Assembly (NCBI GenBank): GCA_963848525.1
Contig: CAWKDZ010000001.1
Location: forward strand, 62,001 to 126,000
DNA from: JACCTU01 sp963848525
Lineage (GTDB): Bacteria > Actinomycetota > Thermoleophilia > Gaiellales > Gaiellaceae
Direction of reading: 5' to 3'
Length of the DNA stretch: 64,000 nt
A program made the translations under genes and the position numbers. Numbering within the stretch: position 1 is the first letter of the stretch; each line of letters starts with the position of its first letter. Positions 7,970 through 17,855 of this stretch are shown piece by piece. The notes under the pieces were generated by a model that had not been told where the DNA came from, searched no databases, and saw only the letters and a program-made list of their open reading frames with translations.

Positions 7970-9633
7970 GGAACGACCCGCTTCGCGGCGTACGTCGCGG
8001 CGGAACGACCCCAGCGGTCAACAGCGACGGCTGCATAGCGGTAGGTCCCCGCAGCGGGGACGGTGTTCAGACAGGTAGCGGCCGTGATCGGCGAGCAGAT
8101 CAACGTCCAGCCCGGCGCCGTGAGGTCCGGCGCAGTCCCGTCCGAGCGTCGGTAGACGCGATAGCGCTGGACGCGCGGATCGATCCGGCGGCCGATGCGG
8201 ATCCGAAGCTGCCGGCCGGCGACGCCCTCCGTCGTCACGGACGTCGGGGGCGCCGGTCGGCGCGCGTTCGTGAGCAGGTTGCGGACGAGCTGCTGGATAC
8301 CGGCGTTCACCTGCGTCGTCGCGCCGTCGCCGCCCGGCCGGTAGTAGTCGAGCGCCCAGGCGAACTCCAGCGAGCCGCTCGCGAAGACGCGCGCGCCCGA
8401 GCCCGGGAACGTGTACCGCACTGCCTCGGCTCGCTCGAGCGGGTCGTTGACGGGCGAGTAGTGGAAGAGCACCTGGAGCGGCAGCCCGCAGTTCGTCCCC
8501 GGCGGCACCAGGTCGTGCTCACGGCTGACGATCCCCTCGATCACCGAGCCCGTGGCGAGGTTGGTGTTCGCGAACCACGCGCTGCCCGCCGGGTACGGGT
8601 TCGTGACGTAGCCGACGCGCGGCCAGTTGTACGAGCCCTCGTAGTGCTGGACGCCGAGCAGCGCGCACTCCGGCCGAGGCGTCGGCAGGTCGCGGAAGAG
8701 CGTGGTCGTCGGATCGGCCGCTCCGTTCTTGTACGTGATGATCGTCCGGCGGGCGTTCTCCTGGCGGACGCGCCAGTAGCCGGTGTTCGCACCCATGAAG
8801 AGCATGTTCGTCCCGACGCCGCGCGCGGTGTCGTACGCGTCGCGGGTCCCGCTCGTCCAGTACTCGCCGTGCCCGGCCGTGATCGCGATCCGGTGGCGCC
8901 TGAGCACCGCGGGGTCGCGGTCGACGTCGGTGTCGGTCACGTAGGAGACGTCGTAGCCCTCCCTCTCGAGGAAGCGCACGAGTGAGAGCTCCCACGACGT
9001 CATCACCTGCGCGCCCGGGCCGACGAACAGGTACGGCCGATCGAAGCTGACGCGGTTCGCGCGAGAGAAGCCCGTGGAGTTGAAGTCGTAGAGGCTCTTG
9101 CCGCCCCACGCGTTGTACGCCTGCCACGTGTTCACCGGGACCTGGATCACGATCAGCGACGGCGCGGCCGCGTTCGTCGGCTCTCTGACGACGAAGGGGA
9201 TCCTCCCGGGCTCGCTGCCGTCGGAGAGGACGATCCGCGTCATGTAGTAGCCGGTCACCCACGACGTCGGGACGGTCACGGTCGCGGCCACCGGCCAGCC
9301 CGCCTGGACCTGCCCGTTCGCGTCCGGCCCGGGCGTCGGGTACGGCACCGCGTCGTTCGTGCTGCTGCACGAGGGCAGGCAGGTGACCAGCCGTCCGCCC
9401 GGACCGCCGTACCAGCCGACGCGGTAGATGTCGAGGCGGTACTGGAGCCCGGCCGGCGCGGAGACGTGGAAGTTCAGCGTCTCCCCCGCCTCGACGCTCG
9501 TCTGCGACGCGTAGCCCTCGGCGGCCGACGTGCCGGGGTCGCCCCAGGCGTTCGTCCCCGGCAGCATGTTCTCGAGCTGGACCGCGTTCTGCGCGTGGAC
9601 CGGACTCGCCCACGCGAGCGTCAGCCCGGCCAC
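7966..9633 (-). CDS. Secreted N,N-dimethylformamidase beta-subunit-like protein
   Basis: About 555 residues. The N-terminus looks like a signal peptide (LIIVAGLTLAWASPVHA before QNAVQLEN). The body resembles the large-subunit domain of N,N-dimethylformamidase: GYYMTRIVLSDG, VNTWQAYNAWGGKSLYDF, ITAGHGEYWTSGTRDAYD and FMGANTGYWRVR are its typical glutamine-amidotransferase-like stretches. A fibronectin-like C-terminal part follows (TSVTTEGVAGRQLRIRIG ...). Whether it hydrolyses amides is unknown; most homologues in actinobacteria are uncharacterised. The first in-frame start is the GTG at 9631-9633, which leaves a signal without positive charge; an upstream non-standard start is possible because the open frame continues with RSSSRRGAQ. 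Confidence 0.75.
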   Translation of the reverse strand: MAGLTLAWASPVHAQNAVQLENMLPGTNAWGDPGTSAAEGYASQTSVEAGETLNFHVSAPAGLQYRLDIYRVGWYGGPGGRLVTCLPSCSSTNDAVPYPTPGPDANGQVQAGWPVAATVTVPTSWVTGYYMTRIVLSDGSEPGRIPFVVREPTNAAAPSLIVIQVPVNTWQAYNAWGGKSLYDFNSTGFSRANRVSFDRPYLFVGPGAQVMTSWELSLVRFLEREGYDVSYVTDTDVDRDPAVLRRHRIAITAGHGEYWTSGTRDAYDTARGVGTNMLFMGANTGYWRVRQENARRTIITYKNGAADPTTTLFRDLPTPRPECALLGVQHYEGSYNWPRVGYVTNPYPAGSAWFANTNLATGSVIEGIVSREHDLVPPGTNCGLPLQVLFHYSPVNDPLERAEAVRYTFPGSGARVFASGSLEFAWALDYYRPGGDGATTQVNAGIQQLVRNLLTNARRPAPPTSVTTEGVAGRQLRIRIGRRIDPRVQRYRVYRRSDGTAPDLTAPGWTLICSPITAATCLNTVPAAGTYRYAAVAVDRWGRSAATYAAKRVVP

Positions 9634-9655
9634 GATGATCAGTTGGGCGCCGCGC

Positions 9656-10162
9656 CTACTGCTGGAACGGTTCTTCGTTCGAGGAACCGTCGGTGACCCC
9701 GGCCATGACGTGCTCTTGCGAGCGCTCGTGCAGGCGCTCCCGCCCGCGCTTGACCGCAGTGAGGAACTTCTCGAGGTTGACCTCGAGCGTCGAGAGGATG
9801 CCGTCGGCCCAGTCCTCCATCTCGAGCTTCGTCTCGCGGGCCTGCCGGCGCGCCTCGTCGACGATGTCCTGAGCCTGCCGCTCGGCCAGCTTGACGATCT
9901 CGGTCTGCGACGCCTCGCGCACGGCCTGCTCGCGGGCCTCGGCGAGCAGCCGGTCCACCTCACGCTTCGCCTCGGCCAGCATGTCCTGCCGTTCCTTGAC
10001 GATCCAGCGCGCCTGCTTGATCTCCTCGGGGATCGTCGCGCGCATCTGGTCGAGGATGTCGTAGATCTCTTCGCGGTCGATCCGCACCTGGTCGGTCAGC
10101 GGCACGGCCTTCGCGTTGTGCACGAGGTCGTCGAGCTTGTCGATCAGAACCAGTACGTCCAT
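9656..10162 (-). CDS. DivIVA-like coiled-coil protein
   Basis: 168 residues, almost entirely charged alpha-helix with heptad character (LAEAKREVDRLLAEAREQ, EIVKLAERQAQDIVDEARR). It begins MDVLVLIDKLDDLVHNA. Proteins of this kind sit next to coaD in many actinobacteria and are annotated as ATPase- or DivIVA-like. No catalytic motif is visible, so a structural or membrane-adjacent scaffold role is the likeliest reading. Start ATG, 12 bp downstream of coaD. Confidence 0.75.
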   Translation of the reverse strand: MDVLVLIDKLDDLVHNAKAVPLTDQVRIDREEIYDILDQMRATIPEEIKQARWIVKERQDMLAEAKREVDRLLAEAREQAVREASQTEIVKLAERQAQDIVDEARRQARETKLEMEDWADGILSTLEVNLEKFLTAVKRGRERLHERSQEHVMAGVTDGSSNEEPFQQ

Positions 10163-10173
10163 GGGCGGGAAGT

Positions 10174-10685
<512 letters not shown>

Positions 10686-10689
<4 letters not shown>

Positions 10690-11216
10690 TCGAACAGCGT
10701 CACTCGTGCGGAGCCGTAGCGGCGGGACGTGCGGAGGGTCAGCGGGAGCTCGGGCTCGACGCGCGCGCTCGTCTCGACGACGACGAGGCCGTCCTCGGCG
10801 ACGACGTGCGGGAGGTAGCGCGCGAGCAGTGGTTGCAGGTCCGGGTACTGGTCGTAGGGGGCGTCGACGAGCACGAGATCGTACTTCGTGCCGCTCGAGC
10901 CCTCCGCCGCCAGCGCTCGCACGGCGTCGCTCTGGACGACGCGCGCCCCGGTCAGGCGCAGCTTCTCGAGGTTCTGGCGGATCGTCGCGGCCGCTCGCAC
11001 GTCCGCCTCGACGAAGGTCGCGGTCTCGGCGCCGCGCGAGAGCGCCTCGAGGCCCATCGCGCCCGAGCCGGCGAAGAGGTCGAGGACGGTCGCACCCTCG
11101 ACCGGCCCGATCAGGTTGAACGCGGCCTCGCGGACACGGTCACCGGTCGGCCGCGTGTCGCTCCCCTTCGGCGCGACGATCCGGTGACCCTTCCGCGAGC
11201 CCGCGATGATCCGCAT
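10686..11216 (-). CDS. rsmD: 16S rRNA (guanine966-N2)-methyltransferase RsmD
   Basis: 176-residue SAM-dependent methyltransferase. It starts MRIIAGSRKGHRIVAPKG, which is why the ATG at 11214-11216 is chosen over an upstream extension. The SAM-binding motif is VLDLFAGSGAMGLEALSRGA and the catalytic motif of the N6/N2 family is DAPYDQYPD (DPPY-like). Directly coupled to coaD. Confidence 0.94.
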
Positions 11217-11241
11217 CGCCGCATCTTGACGCGCTCCCCGC

Positions 11242-12306
11242 TTACCGCGATGGCTGGACGAGCCAGGCGCGCCGGCTGACGGTGAGCCGCTCGTCGTATC
11301 CGCCGACGACGAGGACACGGCCGTCACGAAGTCTGGTCGCCGTCGCGAACGCGAGCGCGTCGTCGATCCGCCCGGCCGCGACGAACCGTGCGCGGCGTGG
11401 CTCGAAGCGCTCCAGTTGCGCCGCGCCGCCCGCGACGAGGACCGAGCCGTCCCGGAGCAGCACGGCGGCGTCGGGGAGCTTGAAGCGCCGGGCCCTCATC
11501 GGCGCAACGCGCAGGGAACGGCCGGCCCGGACGTCGAGAAGCTCTGCGGAGGCGTAACGGCCGCGGAAGTCCAGCTCGTTCGAGCCGCCGAGGACGAGGA
11601 CGCGCCCGTCGCGCAGGACGACCGCTGCGTGCTTGTGCCTCGGCAGGCGCAGGCGCGGACCTGGGGCGAACGTCGCTCGTCGCGGGTCGTACAGCTCCGT
11701 GCTGCGGAGGACCCGCCGGCCATCGAACCCGCCGACGATCAGGATCCGCCCGTCGAGGAGCCGGACCGCCACATGGCCGCCACGGCCGACGCGCATCGGA
11801 GCCACAGCCGTGAAACGCCCGGAGCCGGGGTCGTAGAGCTCGGCTCGCGCGAGCATGACGCCGTCGCCCTGGGTTCCCCCGGCGACGAGCACGCGCCCGT
11901 CGTGGAGCGGCGTCGCGGTGGCGCCGCCGCGCACGCCGAGGAGGTTCCCGGTCAGGCGGAAGCGTCCGTGCTCGTAGAGCTCCGCCGTGCGCGACAACCC
12001 CGACGGCGTCCAGCCTCCGACGACGAGGACGCGGCCGTCTGGCAGCCGGGCAGCCACGTGGCCGACACGCGGTGTGCTCAGGCGGGGACCGGCGACGAAC
12101 CGACGCTCGCCCGGGTTGTAGAGCTCGGTCGTGGCGCCGCGGTCGTCGAGCTCACACGAGTCGATCGCGCAGCCGCCGACGACGAGAACCTGGCCAGTGG
12201 GGAGCAACGTGGCGGTGTGCGCAGCACGCGGGGCGATCAGGGCAAGCGAAGGCGTGCCGCCCGCGGCGAGCGCCGGCACGAGCAGCGCGAAAGCGAGCAG
12301 GCGCAC
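11242..12306 (-). CDS. Secreted kelch-repeat beta-propeller protein
   Basis: 354 residues with a signal peptide (MRLLAFALLVPALAAGGTPSLA). Seven repeats follow, each about 45-50 residues, ending in a strand of the form DGRVLVVGG: GQVLVVGG, GRVLVVGG, GRVLVAGG, GRILIVGG, GRVLVLGG, GSVLVAGG, GRVLVVGG. Seven repeats would close a full seven-bladed propeller. Kelch propellers bind protein or sugar partners; no enzyme motif (such as the galactose oxidase copper site) is visible. It lies 26 bp after rsmD upstream on the same strand. Confidence 0.8.
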   Translation of the reverse strand: MRLLAFALLVPALAAGGTPSLALIAPRAAHTATLLPTGQVLVVGGCAIDSCELDDRGATTELYNPGERRFVAGPRLSTPRVGHVAARLPDGRVLVVGGWTPSGLSRTAELYEHGRFRLTGNLLGVRGGATATPLHDGRVLVAGGTQGDGVMLARAELYDPGSGRFTAVAPMRVGRGGHVAVRLLDGRILIVGGFDGRRVLRSTELYDPRRATFAPGPRLRLPRHKHAAVVLRDGRVLVLGGSNELDFRGRYASAELLDVRAGRSLRVAPMRARRFKLPDAAVLLRDGSVLVAGGAAQLERFEPRRARFVAAGRIDDALAFATATRLRDGRVLVVGGYDERLTVSRRAWLVQPSR

Positions 12307-12352
12307 GCTCGTCTTACACCTGCTCGCCGGGCGAAGTTCCCGCAGACGCCTG

Positions 12353-12631
12353 TCAGGCGGCGGCGGTGCCGTAGCGCTCGGCGGCGCGGGCGCGCGCCTT
12401 CGCGGCCTCGACCTCGCGGTCCTTCGGCGGCGCCGACGTCACGAGCGAGTCGAGCAGCCGCGCCGAGGCCGCTGTGACCTCGTCCACGGCTCGGGCGAAA
12501 GCCTCCTCGTTCGCCTGCGACGGCTTCGTGAAGCCGCTGATCTTGCGGACGTACTGCAGCGAGGCGTCGCGCACTTCCTCGGGGGTCGCGGGTGGCTCGT
12601 AGTTGAACAGCGTGTGAATGTTTCGGCACAT
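12353..12631 (-). CDS. DUF2277 family protein
   Basis: 92 residues starting MCRNIHTLFNYEPPATPEEV, then LQYVRKISGFTKPSQAN, the conserved core of DUF2277. The function of the family is unknown. Its start codon lies about 28 bp downstream (in the direction of transcription) of the perfect GGTCTC/GAGACC palindrome at 12659-12671, which could therefore act as an operator. Confidence 0.85.
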   Translation of the reverse strand: MCRNIHTLFNYEPPATPEEVRDASLQYVRKISGFTKPSQANEEAFARAVDEVTAASARLLDSLVTSAPPKDREVEAAKARARAAERYGTAAA

Positions 12632-12658
12632 AGCTCGTATTCAACCTGCCTGAGGGTT

Positions 12659-12736
12659 GGTCTCAGAGACCATGACCCCCGACCGAGGACGAAAGCGGCT
12701 CCGCGCTGCCTCCGTGGCTGATCGGTCTCAGAGACG
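12659..12736. repeat. Paired GGTCTC/GAGACC palindromes, locus 1
   Basis: Two copies of GGTCTCAGAGACC: a perfect 13-bp palindrome at 12659-12671 and one ending in G at 12724-12736. They are 65 bp apart in the gap between recG (3' end) and DUF2277 (5' end). The same doublet occurs at 62230-62295. Too short and loop-free to be an ordinary terminator stem; a dimeric regulator site or a repeated extragenic palindrome is more likely. Confidence 0.65.
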
Positions 12737-12777
12737 ATTGAGGATCTGTGACGGAAGCGTGACGGGAGTGTGTCGCG

Positions 12778-14764
12778 CTAGGCGGCCGCTGCCGACTCGG
12801 CCTTCGCGGCCACGGTGGCCTGGAGGAGCCCGTCCTCGCCGGCCAGGTCCTCGGCTTCGCGGCGGGCGAGCTCGAGCAGGTCGCGGTCGCCGCGGAGCGA
12901 GGCGAAGCGCAGGCCGAACGCGCCCGCCTGGCGCGTGCCGAGGAGCTCCCCCTCGCCCCGGATCTCGAGGTCGCGCTCGGCGAGCTCGAAGCCGTCCGTG
13001 GTCGCGACCATCGCCTCGAGCCGGGCGCGCGCGGAGTCGGTCAGCTCCTCCTTCGCCCGCGAGACGAGCAGACAGTACGACTGCTCGCCGCCGCGCCCGA
13101 CGCGGCCTCGCAGCTGGTGCAGCTGCGCGAGCCCGAAGCGGTCGGCCTCTTGGACGATCATCACCGTCGCGTTCGGGACGTCGACGCCGACCTCGATCAC
13201 CGTGGTCGCGACGAGCACGTCGAGCTCGCGCGCCTTGAACTGGGCCATCAGCGCGCGTCGGTCGGCAGGCCGCAGCCGCCCGTGCAGGCAGCCGACGCGG
13301 AAGCCGCGCAGCTCCGCGCGCCGCAACCGCTCCGCCTCCGCCTCCGCCGCACGCGCCTGACGCGTCTCCGACTCCTCGATCACCGGACAGACGACGAACG
13401 CCTGCCACCCCTCTTCGAGCAGTCGGCGCAGACGGGTGTACGCCTCCGATGACCGCTCGTGCGTGATCCAGCTCGTCTTGATCGGCTTGCGGTTCGCCGG
13501 CGGCTTCGCGATCTCGCTGACCGCCAGGTCGCCGTAGAGCGTGAGCGCCAGCGTGCGCGGGATCGGCGTCGCGGTCATGTGCAGCACGTGCGGCGTGCGG
13601 CCCTCCACGAGCGCGCGCCGCTGCTCGACGCCGAAGCGATGCTGCTCGTCGACGACGGCGACGGCGAGCTCGCGCAGGTCGACGCCCTCCTGGATCAGCG
13701 CGTGCGTCCCCACGACGACCTGCGCGTCCTCGACTCCGCTCTTCACGTGACCGGTGAGGAGCGCGACGCGAACGCCGAGCTCAGCAGCAGAGCGGCTCGA
13801 TCGTCAGGAAGTGCTGCTCGGCGAGGGTCTCCGTCGGCGCCATCAACGCGCCGCGGTGGCCGCGCTCGACGCCGCGCAGGAGTGCGTAGAGCGCGACGAC
13901 CGTCTTCCCCGAGCCGACGTCGCCCTGGAGCAGCCGCTGCATCGGCGCCGAGCGCGCGAGGTCGTGGTCGAGCTCGGCGATCGCACGCTCCTGGTGCTCG
14001 GTGAGCCGGAACGGCAGCGCCGCGCGGTACCGGTCGATCAGCTCGCCCGGCTCGCCGAGCGCGACCGCCCGCGCCTGCTCGCGCTCGCGCCGCGCGAGCG
14101 CCAGCGCCAGCTGGAGCTCGAGCAGCTCCTCGAACGCGAGCCGGCGCCTGCCGACCTCCGCCTCGGACTCGGAAGTCGGGCGGTGCAGGGCGACGAAGGC
14201 ATCGCGGACGAGCGGCAGCTCGTGGCGGGCGCGGAGCGGCGCCGGCAGCAGGTCGGCGCAGTCCTCCGCGTAGGGGAGCGCAGACTCGACGTACGCCCGG
14301 AGCCGCTTCGTCGTCACGTCCTCGCTCGCGGGATAGACGGGCGCGAAGTCGGCGGTCTGCGTCGTCTCGCCGAGGTCGTAGCTCTTGACGACGAACTCGT
14401 TGCGCCGGCGCTGGCCTCGCAGGCGCACGTGCGTGCCGGGACGCAAGCGCTCGGCGAGCCACTCCTGGTTGAACCAGACCGCGTCGATGTGCCCGCTCTC
14501 GTCCTCGACGCGGGCGGTCACGATCGTCAGCCGCCGTGCGCGGCGCTTGCGCGTGCTGCGTACGACGCCGGCGATCGCGGCCTCCTCCTCGCCGAACAGC
14601 TCCGCGATCCTGAGCTCCGGCGCGGCGGGCTCGTAGCGGAAGGGCGCATGGCGAAGCAGGTCATCGATGGTGCGAAGCCCGAGCTTCGCAAGCCGTTTCG
14701 AGACGGTCGAGCCGATCCCCGGCAGGACGTCGAGCCCGAGCGCCAGGCGTTCCGGCCGAGGCAT
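12778..14764 (-). CDS. recG: ATP-dependent DNA helicase RecG, one frame break
   Basis: Helicase that remodels stalled replication forks and branched recombination intermediates. The N-terminal wedge domain begins MPRPERLALGLDVLPGIG. Walker A is GDVGSGKTVVA, and the DEQHRFGVEQRR (DEQH box) and motif VI region QLRGRVGRGGEQSYCLL are all present. The frame breaks near 13785: the first part ends ...FLTIEPLCC and stop, while the continuation ELGVRVALLTGHVKSGVED lies one base out. Removing one T restores a single protein of about 660 residues. Most likely a sequencing error. Confidence 0.92.
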
Positions 14765-14831
14765 CGAGCGCGAGACCGGCCAGTGGTCGACTACACCCGT
14801 CTCCGCGAACCGCACCGACGTGATGGGTCGT

Positions 14832-15719
14832 CTATGCGGAAACCGCGCCCGCGGTTTCCGCATCGTGGAACCAGAAGAACCCGACCGTGCCGGGGCCGGC
14901 GTGCGTGCCCACGACGGCCCCGAGCGTGGTCACGATCTCGACCTGAGCGCTCGGTCGCTCACCCAGGACCATCTTCCGCAACTGCTCCGCACGCTCGGGC
15001 GCGTCGGCATGTGCGATCCCCACGCGCAGGTTGTCCGTGTCCACCGTCGCGTCGGTGAACTGCTGCTGGAACTCGGCGAACGCCTTCGCCGCACCGCGCA
15101 CTCGCTTGAGCGGGATCACCTCGCCGTCCTCGATCGTCAGGATCGGCTTGACGTTGAGCAGCTGGCCGGCGAACTTCGCCGCGCGGCCGATCCGTCCACC
15201 GCGCTGGAGGTATTCGAGCGTGTCCACGGTGAAGAGCAAGGAGTCGCCCGACTTGTACGTCTCGACGAGAGCGTCGATCTCCTCGTCGGTCGTTCCGCGC
15301 TCGAGCCGGCGCTGGATCGCGAACCCGAGCATCGCGATCCCGGCCGACGCCGTTCCGGAGTCGATCGTCCGCACCTTGTCGCCGAGGTCCGCGGCGGCGA
15401 CCCGCGCGCTCTGCATCGTGCCCGAGAGCGACTCAGGGATGTGGATCGAGAAGATCCGCTCGTAGTCGGCAAGCTCGGCGTACGCCGCGGCGAAGTCGCC
15501 GGGCGTCGGCTGGGAGGTCGTCGGCGGCGTCGTCGCCGTGCGCAGGCGCTCGTAGAACTCGTGCGGCCCGAGCTCGACGTAGTCGCGGTAGCTCTCGTCG
15601 CCGAAGCGAACGTAGAGCGGCACGACCCGCCAGTTCGGAAACCGTTCCGCGGCTTCGGGGAAGTCGGCCGTGGAGTCGAGCACGACCGCGGTGTTGGACG
15701 CAGTCAGAGGCCCGGTCAT
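14832..15719 (-). CDS. DegV family protein (fatty-acid-binding, FakB-like)
   Basis: 295 residues with the DegV fold: N-terminal VVLDSTADFPEAA, then the fatty-acid contact motifs TSQPTPGDFAAAY and SIHIPESLSGTMQSA, and FTVDTLEYLQRGGRIGRAA in the C-terminal lobe. In Firmicutes such proteins (FakB) present fatty acids to the kinase FakA, which is encoded two genes upstream at 16254-17837; acyl-phosphate then enters phospholipids via PlsX (1443-2435). Start ATG at 15717-15719 follows a GAGG site. Confidence 0.88.
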   Translation of the reverse strand: MTGPLTASNTAVVLDSTADFPEAAERFPNWRVVPLYVRFGDESYRDYVELGPHEFYERLRTATTPPTTSQPTPGDFAAAYAELADYERIFSIHIPESLSGTMQSARVAAADLGDKVRTIDSGTASAGIAMLGFAIQRRLERGTTDEEIDALVETYKSGDSLLFTVDTLEYLQRGGRIGRAAKFAGQLLNVKPILTIEDGEVIPLKRVRGAAKAFAEFQQQFTDATVDTDNLRVGIAHADAPERAEQLRKMVLGERPSAQVEIVTTLGAVVGTHAGPGTVGFFWFHDAETAGAVSA

Positions 15720-15871
15720 GACGTGACCTCGTCGCCGGGGTGCGCTGGGTGGTGCGAGGCAAGGACGCAGGGAGCGCTCGTATCCGCAGTGATACGGGCG
15801 CGACTGAGGACGCCGCATCGCGCCGCCCAGCGCGGCCCGGGGGCACCGCGTCTCGTCGTGACCGGGCCTCT
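15706..15871. repeat. 13-bp inverted repeat bracketing the DegV upstream gap
   Basis: TGACCGGGCCTCT occurs on the minus strand at 15706-15718, immediately after the A of the DegV start codon, and on the plus strand at 15859-15871. The arms are exact and enclose about 140 bp, which also contains the smaller inverted repeat CGTATC/GATACG around 15779-15796. No gene is visible in the gap; it probably holds the DegV promoter. Confidence 0.4.
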
Positions 15872-15879
15872 CAACTCCA

Positions 15880-16257
15880 TCAGGCGGCCGCAGTCTTGAT
15901 CGCGCCGACGATCACGTCGAGCTCCTGGTCCTTCGTCAGGCACGCGACCGCGCCCGCGGCCTCGAGCGCGCCCATCTCGCGCACCGTCGCCGACGCGGTC
16001 AGCACGACGACCGCCGTGCCAGGGCAGCTCGCGAGCACGGCCTTCGTTGCCTGGACCCCGTCGAGCCCGGGGAGGCGGTAGTCCATGACGACGACGTCGG
16101 GGCGGTGCTCCCGGCAGGCGGGCACGGCGTCCGATCCGTCCGCGACCGACGCGACGACCTCGATGTCCTGCTGAAGCCCGAGCAGCAGCTCGAGCGCCTC
16201 GCGGAAGACCTGGTTGTCCTCGACGACGACGACGCGGATCGGGCCGTTTCCGCTCAC
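15880..16257 (-). CDS. Single-domain response regulator (receiver only)
   Basis: 125 residues forming one receiver domain and nothing else. The acidic pocket is EDN (13-15), the phospho-acceptor Asp59 is in VVVMDYRLPGLDG, the switch Thr is in VVLTAS and the Lys in LTKDQ. There is no output domain, so it must act by protein contact or as a phosphate sink. The GTG start overlaps the FakA stop as GTGA and the DegV gene follows, so a receiver is embedded between the two parts of a fatty-acid kinase. Confidence 0.88.
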   Translation of the reverse strand: MSGNGPIRVVVVEDNQVFREALELLLGLQQDIEVVASVADGSDAVPACREHRPDVVVMDYRLPGLDGVQATKAVLASCPGTAVVVLTASATVREMGALEAAGAVACLTKDQELDVIVGAIKTAAA

Positions 16258-17837
16258 TCGGCGGAGAGGAGGAGCGGGTAGTGGGGCTGGCCGCCGTCGT
16301 GCACGTCGACCTCGACGTCGGGGTGACGCGAGGCGATCGCCGCGACCAGCGCCTCGACGTCGGGCGCGTCCTCCCCGCGCAGGAGTGTGAGCACTCCGCG
16401 CGGCTCGGCCAGCAGCCGCTCGACCACCTCGCCGACGACGTGCTCGAAGTCGTCGCCGACGGCGATCGCCTCACCCTCCGCAAGGCCGAGCCAGCTTCCC
16501 TTCGGGACGGCGAGCCCGTTCAGCTGCGCGTCGCGCGAGGCGATCGTAACTTCGCCGGTCTTGACCGCGCCCACCGCCTCGCGCATCTCCTCGGCGTTCT
16601 CGGCGGAGCTCCGCTGCGGGTCGAAGGAGACCATCGCCGCGAGCCCGGCGGGGATCGAGTCGCTCGCGACCACCTCGACCGGCTTCGACGCGAGCCGTGC
16701 CGCTTGTTCCGCGCTCATGATCACGTTCGAGTTGTTCGGGAGCAGGATCGCCTCGCTCGCGCCGGTGCGCTCGACCGCGGCGACGAGGTCGGACGTCGCG
16801 GGATTCATGGTCTGGCCGCCCTCGACGAAGCTCGTCGCGCCGAGGCTCTCGAAGAGCCTGCGGTTGCCCTCGCCGACGACGACGGCGATCACCTCCGAGA
16901 CGATGTCCGGCACGGCGTGCAGCAGCCGCTCCTCGCGGTGCTGCGTCTGGGCGTGCATGTTCGCGATCTCGACTCCCTCGATCGTGCCGCGCCGCGTGCC
17001 GACGGCGAGCGCCGAACCGGGCTCGTCGGTGTGCACGTGGACCTTCAGCGCGCTCGGGTCGCCGACGACGAGCAGCGAGTCGCCGAGGCGCTCGAGCTCC
17101 TCCTCGAGCTCCTCGAGCACGAGCGCTTCGCCCTCGACGACGAACGTCGTGCAGTAGCGGTAGCGCGAGAGCTCGAGGTGGATCGCTTCGAAGGCGAGGC
17201 CCTCCGCCGGCGCCGCTTCCGGGATCGGCTCGCCGGACGCGGTCGCCGCCAACCCGCGCAGGAGCTCGACGACGCCGGCGCCGCCCGCGTCGACGACGCC
17301 CGCGTCCCTGAGCACGTCGAGCAGTTCCTGAGTCCGCGCGAGCGAGGCCTCGCCGGCCGGGACGAGCTCGACGAGCAGGTCGGCCGCGGGCCGGTCGGGC
17401 TCCGCCTGCTCGGCGGCCTCCGCGAGCTCTCGGATCACGGTCAACATCGTCCCTTCGACGGGGTTGCGCACGGCGCGGTACGCCGCGTCGCTCGCGCCGC
17501 GGAACGCCTTCGCGACGGTCGCCGCGTCGAGCGTCTCAGCCTCGGCGAGCGTCTCGGCGAACCCGCGGACGATCTGGGAGAGGATCACGCCGGAGTTGCC
17601 GCGCGCGCCCATCAGTGCCGCGCGCGTCACCTCCTTCGCGATCGCGGCGCGGTCGGTCGCCTCGGACGACTCGAGCGCCTCGACGACCGCGCGGCACGTC
17701 AGCGTCAGGTTCGTGCCGGTGTCCCCGTCGGGCACGGGGTAGACGTTGAGGTCGTCGATCCGCTGCCGGCTCTGCTCGAGCGAGGCGAGGGCGCCGCGGG
17801 CGAGCTCGAGTGCGGTCACGCCCGGATTAGACCGCAT
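16254..17837 (-). CDS. fakA: DAK2-domain fatty acid kinase FakA-like protein
   Basis: 527 residues. The N-terminal DhaL/DAK2 ATP-binding domain contains VPDGDTGTNL (37-44, Mg-ATP ligands) and ALMGARGNSGVILSQIVRG. A middle domain (YCTTFVVEGEALV) and a C-terminal DegV-like lobe follow, the YloV/FakA architecture. It phosphorylates fatty acids held by a DegV partner, which is encoded at 14832-15719. It follows rpmB, the common rpmB-yloV-recG order of Gram-positive genomes. Confidence 0.9.
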   Translation of the reverse strand: MRSNPGVTALELARGALASLEQSRQRIDDLNVYPVPDGDTGTNLTLTCRAVVEALESSEATDRAAIAKEVTRAALMGARGNSGVILSQIVRGFAETLAEAETLDAATVAKAFRGASDAAYRAVRNPVEGTMLTVIRELAEAAEQAEPDRPAADLLVELVPAGEASLARTQELLDVLRDAGVVDAGGAGVVELLRGLAATASGEPIPEAAPAEGLAFEAIHLELSRYRYCTTFVVEGEALVLEELEEELERLGDSLLVVGDPSALKVHVHTDEPGSALAVGTRRGTIEGVEIANMHAQTQHREERLLHAVPDIVSEVIAVVVGEGNRRLFESLGATSFVEGGQTMNPATSDLVAAVERTGASEAILLPNNSNVIMSAEQAARLASKPVEVVASDSIPAGLAAMVSFDPQRSSAENAEEMREAVGAVKTGEVTIASRDAQLNGLAVPKGSWLGLAEGEAIAVGDDFEHVVGEVVERLLAEPRGVLTLLRGEDAPDVEALVAAIASRHPDVEVDVHDGGQPHYPLLLSAE

Positions 17838-17855
17838 CGCGCGGCCGGGATCGAC

